This document shows, one piece after another, positions 58,938 to 64,000 of a DNA stretch of 64,000 nucleotides. Source of the stretch: Betaproteobacteria bacterium (GTDB lineage: Bacteria > Pseudomonadota > Gammaproteobacteria > Burkholderiales > Usitatibacteraceae); contig JADKJU010000003.1 of the NCBI GenBank assembly GCA_016720855.1, positions 124,001-188,000 of the forward strand, in the 5' to 3' direction. The notes beneath the pieces were generated by a model. It was not told the DNA's origin, did not search any database, and was given only the letters and a program-made list of their open reading frames with translations. How positions within the stretch are numbered: the stretch's first letter is position 1; each line of letters begins with the position of its first letter. The translations under genes and the position numbers were made by a program.

Positions 58938-59975
58938 ATGGACCTGCTTCGCCCCATCGCCCCCTCCTATCGCGCTGCCGCCCTGGCGATCGTGGCGTCG
59001 GTGGCGTTGCACGGCACGGCGATCGTGGGCTATCGCGCGTCGGAGGGGGACGACGTGACCCTGGACGCCCCCGCCTATACCGCAACGCTGGCACCGGGCG
59101 ACGCCGGCGCCACGGTCGTCCCTGCACCGGCGCCCGGTGGCGGGCATGCACGCAAGGCGCGCGCGCGCCCGAAGAAATCCGAGCCGCGTCCCGGGGAGGC
59201 GCTGGCCTTCCTGCCAGCGGCAATTGATACGCCCGACCTGCCAGACCCCATGGGCGAATCGCCGCCCCTGCCCGAGATGCTGGCCCTCGCCCAGCCGCTG
59301 GTCCCGATCGCACCGCCGGAGCTGCCCGCCTTCCGACCCGAGGCGTTGCCCGGGGAGGTGACCATCTCGTATGCGCTCACCTCCGCATTCGCCGACGGGC
59401 AGGCCGAATACACGTGGAAACGCGACGGCGATCGCTACGAGATCACCGGCACCGCACAAGCCGTGGGCTTCTTTGCCGTGTTCCTGGAGGGGCAGGTTGA
59501 ACAGTCGACCACCGGCCGCGTGACTCCCGAGGGGCTTCGTCCCGAGCGTTTCACGGAGCGTCTGGGCTCCGGGCCGGAGGAGGGCCTGGCGTTCGACTGG
59601 AATGCCAATCAGGTGCAATTCCGGTACGGCGACAACACACGCACGGGCATCCTGACCGACTCGACGGTTGACTGGCTTTCGATGATCTTCCAATTGGCCC
59701 AGATGCCACCGAAAGGCGATGCGATGGACATGCGTGTCTTCACCCAGCGCCGCCTCTACCAGTTCCACCTGCAGGTCGTCGGCTTCGAGGAACTGGAACT
59801 GCCCCTGGGCCGCGCCAACACGCTGCACTTGCGCCATATCGGGAAGAACCCCGAGGAAACGGTCGATGTCTGGCTGGGCGCGAACCAGTACTATCTTCCC
59901 GTGAAGCTTCGCTACCCCGTCGCAAGGAACCGGCTCGTCGTCGAGCAGACCGCCACTTCGGTCAAGGCGCGCTGA
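58938..59975 (+). CDS. DUF3108-family protein with N-terminal anchor and Pro-rich linker
   Basis: A 345-residue protein. A single membrane helix (about 11-30) and a Pro/Ala-rich stretch (about 60-130) precede the DUF3108 domain (from about 140: VTISYALTSAFADGQAEYTW, WNANQVQFRYGD, VDWLSMIFQLAQMPP, NQYYLPVKLRYP). The anchor plus linker is TonB-like in shape. It partners a secreted DUF3108 paralogue just upstream and shares TGATG with the methyltransferase gene after it. Role unknown. Confidence 0.82.
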   Translation: MDLLRPIAPSYRAAALAIVASVALHGTAIVGYRASEGDDVTLDAPAYTATLAPGDAGATVVPAPAPGGGHARKARARPKKSEPRPGEALAFLPAAIDTPDLPDPMGESPPLPEMLALAQPLVPIAPPELPAFRPEALPGEVTISYALTSAFADGQAEYTWKRDGDRYEITGTAQAVGFFAVFLEGQVEQSTTGRVTPEGLRPERFTERLGSGPEEGLAFDWNANQVQFRYGDNTRTGILTDSTVDWLSMIFQLAQMPPKGDAMDMRVFTQRRLYQFHLQVVGFEELELPLGRANTLHLRHIGKNPEETVDVWLGANQYYLPVKLRYPVARNRLVVEQTATSVKAR

Positions 59976-61240
59976 TGTCCGCCGCCCTTGCGCGCCCGCA
60001 ACTCGACGCGATCGTGCACGCCCTCGTCGCGGTATTGCCGATGCGAAGTCCCGCCGACGTCGTCCTCAAGCATTATTTCCGCGAACACCGCGCACTGGGC
60101 AGCCGCGACCGCGCCCTCGTCGCCGACACCGTGTACTCGGTGCTCCGCCGTCGCCGACTCCTCGAAGCGATGACGCCCAAGGCCTTGCCGCGCGAGCTGG
60201 CGCTCGCCTCCCTCGTGAAACTGCAGGGCGTGAGCATCGGCCAGCTCGAACCGCTCCTGAAGGGCGAAGAGCGGGACTGGCTCGTGGCCCTCAAGGCCGT
60301 GGACCTCGACACCCTGCCGTTCGAATTGAAGGCGGACCTTCCCGACTGGGTCATCTCGCGTCTTCGCAAGCGTTACTCCGACAGCGAGATCCTCACGCTC
60401 GCGCGGAGCCTGCAACATCCGGCACCGCTCGACCTGCGCGTGAACACGCTGAAGGCCCCGCGCGAGGCCGTGCTGGAACGCCTCGAGGCCGACGGCACGC
60501 CCGCAATCCCCACGCGCTACTCGCCCCTGGGCGTGCGCCTGAAGGAGAAGGTCGCCCTCAACCGGCACCCGATGTTCCTCGGCGGCGCGGTGGAGGTACA
60601 GGACGAAGGCAGCCAGATCCTGGGACTGCTGGTGGAGCCCAAGCGCACCGACATGGTGGTGGACTTCTGCGCAGGCGCCGGCGGCAAGACCCTGCAGCTA
60701 GGCGCAGCGATGGCTTCGCACGGGCGCCTCTATGCCTACGACATCTCCGACGCGCGCCTCGCCAATCTCACCCCGCGGCTTCGCCGCTCGGGCCTGTCCA
60801 ACGTGCATCCGCAGCGCATCACGGGCGAGAACGACACCAAGGTGAAGCGCCTGCGCGGCAAGGTCGACCGCGTCCTCGTGGATGCGCCGTGCACCGGCCT
60901 CGGGACGCTTCGCCGCAATCCCGACCTCAAGTCGCGCCAGACGGAAGCCGGGCTCGCGGAGCTGAACGCCAAGCAGTTCGCCATCCTCGAGGCCGCCGCG
61001 GGCCTCGTGAGGCCGGGAGGCCGCCTCGTGTACGGAACGTGCAGCCTGCTCGAGGAGGAGAACGAGGCCATCGTCGAGCGGTTCCTCGCCTCGCACGCCG
61101 ATTTCTCGCTCGTTCCCTGCGCCGAGGTCCTGGCGCGCCAGGGGGTGACGATCCCCGGCTGCGAGCGCTACCTGTGGCTGCTTCCCCATGTCCACGACAC
61201 GGACGGCTTCTTCGCCGCGGTGATGCAGCGCGCCGCGTGA
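59975..61240 (+). CDS. RsmB/NOP-family RNA m5C methyltransferase
   Basis: A 421-residue SAM-dependent methyltransferase. The N-terminal helical region (about 1-140) resembles the NusB-like part of RsmB. The Rossmann domain has VVDFCAGAGGKTLQLGA (SAM), VDAPCTGLGTLRRNPD with the first Cys, and VYGTCSLLEEENE with the nucleophilic Cys. The DEGSQILG motif is seen. It methylates a cytosine in rRNA, though the exact position cannot be fixed here. Confidence 0.88.
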   Translation: MSAALARPQLDAIVHALVAVLPMRSPADVVLKHYFREHRALGSRDRALVADTVYSVLRRRRLLEAMTPKALPRELALASLVKLQGVSIGQLEPLLKGEERDWLVALKAVDLDTLPFELKADLPDWVISRLRKRYSDSEILTLARSLQHPAPLDLRVNTLKAPREAVLERLEADGTPAIPTRYSPLGVRLKEKVALNRHPMFLGGAVEVQDEGSQILGLLVEPKRTDMVVDFCAGAGGKTLQLGAAMASHGRLYAYDISDARLANLTPRLRRSGLSNVHPQRITGENDTKVKRLRGKVDRVLVDAPCTGLGTLRRNPDLKSRQTEAGLAELNAKQFAILEAAAGLVRPGGRLVYGTCSLLEEENEAIVERFLASHADFSLVPCAEVLARQGVTIPGCERYLWLLPHVHDTDGFFAAVMQRAA

Positions 61241-61797
61241 AGGCGGTCCTCTTTTCCCTGGCCCTGGCCCTCGCGCTTGCCTTCCCGGCCGCCGCGACCG
61301 GCCGCGCCTCCGGCCAGGACAAAGCGCCCTGCGCGACGCGGGTCGAGGCGTACTTCACTCCCGGCGACGACGTGGCCCGCGTGATTGCCGAACGCATCGG
61401 CAACGCGCGCCAGAGCGTGCAGGTTCTGGCGTACCTCTTCACCAGCCGGCGCATCGCGACGGCGCTGGCGAATGCCGCGAAACGCGGCGTGGAGGTCGAC
61501 CTCGTCGGTGATGCGAAGCAGCATGAAGCGCGCGGACTGCCCGTGCTGAAGCAGCTCGATCGCGCCGGCGTGCGCATCTGGCTGCACGGCGACCACGCCG
61601 CCTTCCACAACAAGGTCGTCCTGATCGACGCGGGCACCCCCGCGAGCGTTATCGTCACCGGAAGCTACAACTTCACGCAGGCCGCGCAGGAGAGGAACGC
61701 GGAAAACATCGTGGTCATCACCGGCAGCCCTGCGGCCGCGGCCCGCTACGCGCGCGACTTCTATCGGCATCGGGCCGCTGCCTCGCGGTTACAATGA
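61237..61797 (+). CDS. Phospholipase D-like nuclease (single HKD domain)
   Basis: A 186-residue secreted protein. The signal peptide VKAVLFSLALALALAFPAAA is followed by one phospholipase D/nuclease domain: AFHNKVVLIDAG is the HxK motif, ending in GSYNFTQAAQERNAEN. One HKD per chain matches the dimeric Nuc endonuclease family. The start GTG at 61237 overlaps the previous stop (GTGA). It probably degrades nucleic acid in the periplasm. Confidence 0.87.
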   Translation: MKAVLFSLALALALAFPAAATGRASGQDKAPCATRVEAYFTPGDDVARVIAERIGNARQSVQVLAYLFTSRRIATALANAAKRGVEVDLVGDAKQHEARGLPVLKQLDRAGVRIWLHGDHAAFHNKVVLIDAGTPASVIVTGSYNFTQAAQERNAENIVVITGSPAAAARYARDFYRHRAAASRLQ

Positions 61798-61804
61798 CCG
61801 GGTC

Positions 61805-63082
61805 ATGAGCCCGCTCGAATCCACGATTGAAACCCTGGCGGCGCAAGCGGGGTCCGGCAAGGGACTCCTGCAGCTCGCCGTCGTCGCCGTGAGCCTGGGG
61901 CTCGGCTGGCTCGTGGGCGGGGCGCTCAGGCGCCGGGTGAACGCGCAGGAATATCGCTGGAAATTCGGCGAGGGCGGCTTCGACCGCGCCGCCTTCCCGC
62001 TCGCCGCGCTCGGCTTACTCTGGGGCGCACGATTCTTCGTGCGCAAGCTGATTCCCACCCCCTTCATCGACCTCGCGATCTGGATGCTCGTCGCCTTTGC
62101 GGTGATCCGCTTCGCGGTGTACGTATTGCGTCATGTGTTGCCGAAGGGCGCGCTGCTGCGCGGCTCCGAGCGCACGGTCGTCATCGCGATGTGGCTGGGC
62201 ATCGTCCTGCACGCCACGGGGATCCTGCCTGAGGTCCGGGATGCGCTCGACGCCGTCTCGTTCACGCTGGGCAAGCAGCGGATCTCCCTGTTGCTCGTCC
62301 TGCAAGGCGCCGTGTCGGTGGCCGTCACGCTGGCCATCGCGATGTGGCTGGCGAAACTCGTGGAAGGCCGGGTGCTCGCCAACGAGCACCTGGAGATGTC
62401 CACGCGGGTGGTCATCTCGAAACTCGTGCAGGCGCTCGCGCTCTTCTCCGCAATCCTCGTCGCGCTACCCCTGGTCGGCATCGACATCACGGCTCTTTCG
62501 GTCTTCGGCGGAGCGCTGGGCGTGGGGCTGGGACTGGGCCTGCAGAAGATCGCCAGCAACTACGTGAGCGGCTACATCATCCTGCTCGACCGCTCCGTGC
62601 GCATCGGCGACCTGGTCACCGTGGACAACCGGCATGGCGTGGTGAAGTCCATCGAGTCCCGCTGCACGGTGATCCGCAGCCTCGACGGCACCGAGTCGAT
62701 CATCCCCAACGACACGATGGTCACGCAAAGCGTGACCAACCATTCCTACACCGACCGCAACGTGCTGGTGAAGGTGCCGTTGACGGTGGGCTATGACTCG
62801 GACGTGGACCGCGTCTTCGCGATCCTGCACGAAATCGCAAAGGCGCAGCCGCGCGTGCTGGCGGACCCGGCGCCCGGCGCTTCGATCACCGCCCTGGGCG
62901 ACAATGGCATCGAATTCGTGCTCGGCGTCTGGATCGCCGACCCGGACCAGGGGCTGGCGTCGGTTCGCAGCGACATCCTGAAGGCGGCTCTGGAGAAGTT
63001 CCGGGCCGAGGGAATCGAAATACCCTTCCCGCACCGCGATGTGAGGGTCATCGGCACGCCGGCACTCCCGTCGCCCCAATAG
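61805..63082 (+). CDS. MscS-family mechanosensitive channel
   Basis: A 425-residue protein with about six membrane segments. The pore helix and vestibule begin at SVFGGALGVGLGLGLQKIASNYVSG, followed by the beta domain DRSVRIGDLVTVDNRHGVVKSIE, TVIRSLDGTESIIPNDTMV and the C-terminal alpha/beta part ending FPHRDVRVIG. It opens on membrane tension to release solutes. The Gly/Ala packing of the pore helix is kept. It is separate from the desaturase gene, 124 bases on. Confidence 0.9.
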   Translation: MSPLESTIETLAAQAGSGKGLLQLAVVAVSLGLGWLVGGALRRRVNAQEYRWKFGEGGFDRAAFPLAALGLLWGARFFVRKLIPTPFIDLAIWMLVAFAVIRFAVYVLRHVLPKGALLRGSERTVVIAMWLGIVLHATGILPEVRDALDAVSFTLGKQRISLLLVLQGAVSVAVTLAIAMWLAKLVEGRVLANEHLEMSTRVVISKLVQALALFSAILVALPLVGIDITALSVFGGALGVGLGLGLQKIASNYVSGYIILLDRSVRIGDLVTVDNRHGVVKSIESRCTVIRSLDGTESIIPNDTMVTQSVTNHSYTDRNVLVKVPLTVGYDSDVDRVFAILHEIAKAQPRVLADPAPGASITALGDNGIEFVLGVWIADPDQGLASVRSDILKAALEKFRAEGIEIPFPHRDVRVIGTPALPSPQ

Positions 63083-63206
63083 AAACAACGGGTTGCAGGC
63101 GGCTTGCGAAATTCGCGGTCGCGCATCCCCCCGTATGGGCTAAAATCGCGCCCGACGCAAATCCCGAAAGCCCGCCGCGAGCGGGCCCCCTGAAAGGCGC
63201 GACCCC

Positions 63207-64000
63207 ATGTTTCAAGGCCTCCTGAACCTCCCGTGGTGGGGCGACGTACTCGCTCTTCTCGTCCTCACCCAGATCACGATCGCGGGGGTGACGCTGTACC
63301 TGCACCGTTGCCAGGCGCACCGGTCGCTCGACCTGCACCCGGTCGTGTGCCATTTCTTCCGGTTCTGGATGTGGCTCACCACCGGCATGGTTACCAAGGA
63401 GTGGACGGCGATCCATCGCAAGCACCACGCCAAGTGCGAGACCGCCGAGGACCCGCACAGCCCGCAGGTCTATGGCCTCAATCGCGTCCTCTTTGCCGGC
63501 GTCTTCCTTTATGTGGCCGAATCGCGGCATCCGGAGACCATGAGCCGCTACGGCCACGGGACGCCCGACGACTGGATCGAGCGAAATGTCTATACCCCTT
63601 ACCAGAAATACGGAATCCTGCTCATGGCGGCAACCGACATCGCCCTGTTCGGCGTAGTGCCGGGCCTGCTGATATTCGGCGTCCAGATGGCGTGGATCCC
63701 GTTCTGGGCCGCCGGCGTCATCAACGGCATCGGGCACTTCTGGGGCTACCGCAAATTCCAGACGGAAGACGCGAGCACCAACATCGTTCCCGTGGCCGCG
63801 TGGATCGGAGGCGAGGAGCTTCACAACAACCACCACGCCTTCCCGACGTCGGCCAAGTTTTCCGTGCAGTGGTACGAGTTCGACCTCGGCTGGCTATACA
63901 TCCAGACTCTCTCGGCGCTGGGGCTCGCCAAGGCGAAAAAGATCCCGCCCAAGGTAAAGCTCCATCCGGCCAGGTCGGAAGTCGATGCGCAGACGCTGCA
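63207..64000 (+). CDS. Acyl-CoA/fatty-acid delta-9 desaturase (3' end outside window)
   Basis: The frame stays open to the window end (264 codons visible). Three His boxes are present: HRCQAHR, HRKHH and HNNHH. These hold the di-iron centre of membrane desaturases, and four membrane helices alternate with them (first VLALLVLTQITIAGVTLYL). Homologues introduce a cis double bond in stearoyl-type chains. A TAAAAT -10-like box is at 63141, and GAAAGG precedes the ATG. Confidence 0.9.
   Translation, partial: MFQGLLNLPWWGDVLALLVLTQITIAGVTLYLHRCQAHRSLDLHPVVCHFFRFWMWLTTGMVTKEWTAIHRKHHAKCETAEDPHSPQVYGLNRVLFAGVFLYVAESRHPETMSRYGHGTPDDWIERNVYTPYQKYGILLMAATDIALFGVVPGLLIFGVQMAWIPFWAAGVINGIGHFWGYRKFQTEDASTNIVPVAAWIGGEELHNNHHAFPTSAKFSVQWYEFDLGWLYIQTLSALGLAKAKKIPPKVKLHPARSEVDAQTL

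Noticed and set aside
1..64000. CRISPR array, tRNA or rRNA genes, prophage, replication origin
   Set aside because: No regularly spaced direct repeats with spacers, no cloverleaf or CCA-ended sequences, and no phage structural genes were seen in either strand. The only tandem array is the 10-bp unit at 49510.

Overview
The window is high-GC chromosomal DNA (by eye about two-thirds G+C) from a betaproteobacterium, probably of the Burkholderiales or a neighbouring order. Two things support this. One is the housekeeping run panD-panC-panB-deoxynucleoside kinase-folK-pcnB-HAD phosphatase-hda with purM/purN beside it, an order typical of Betaproteobacteria. The other is the large number of Bug/TctC periplasmic binding proteins, a hallmark of that group. 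Genes are tightly packed, with many 1-4 base stop/start overlaps. I see no tRNA, rRNA, CRISPR array or prophage. No gene-free stretch exceeds 300 bases.

Layout. 1-3 kb: the end of a metallo-beta-lactamase-fold gene, then an alpha/beta hydrolase gene split by a 1,251-bp IS3-family element that has clean inverted repeats and a 3-bp target duplication. 3-7.4 kb: an HlyD/ATPase/FtsX/FtsX efflux or lipoprotein-type ABC system. 7.4-9 kb: a RuBisCO-like protein followed by a cupin. 9-18 kb (minus strand): acid-catabolism genes (two class III CoA-transferases, a CitE-like lyase, an RraA-like aldolase, a DapA-like lyase, three Bug proteins) with lrgA/lrgB embedded. 18.3-21.3 kb: CoA-transferase, enoyl-CoA hydratase and Bug on the plus strand. 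21.5-27.2 kb: a quinone-oxidoreductase homologue and an operon of tctC-tctB-tctA, an RraA-like gene and a hydroxyacid dehydrogenase, with a divergent LysR gene. 28.4-31.3 kb: a sugar-acid dehydratase and an unrecognised Pro/Ala-rich membrane-anchored protein. 31.4-36.4 kb: a LysR gene and a divergent gudD-garR-garD set for glucarate/galactarate. 36.5-38.1 kb: a LytS/LytR-type two-component pair. 38.3-40.7 kb: MlaE/MlaD with a lipoprotein. 40.9-48.1 kb: Bug, 4-oxalomesaconate hydratase (LigJ type), LysR, aldehyde dehydrogenase, a DUF1932-type dehydrogenase and a ThDP enzyme. 48.2-64 kb: core biosynthesis (pantothenate, folate, NAD, purine), RNA enzymes, an MscS channel and the start of a fatty-acid desaturase.

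How it fits together. The accessory half looks like an organic-acid scavenging region. Bug proteins bind carboxylates outside, CoA-transferases activate them, and CitE-, DapA- and RraA-type lyases split them to central metabolites. LysR regulators sit divergently from their targets. A second theme is short palindromic repeats that have entered coding sequence. Two copies of one family lie inside the RuBisCO-like gene, where one supplies an in-frame insertion and the other the C-terminus and stop codon. GGGGTC-type palindromes form the tail of the ABC ATPase and the stop codon of the deoxynucleoside kinase. A 181-bp near-perfect inverted repeat separates purM from purN.
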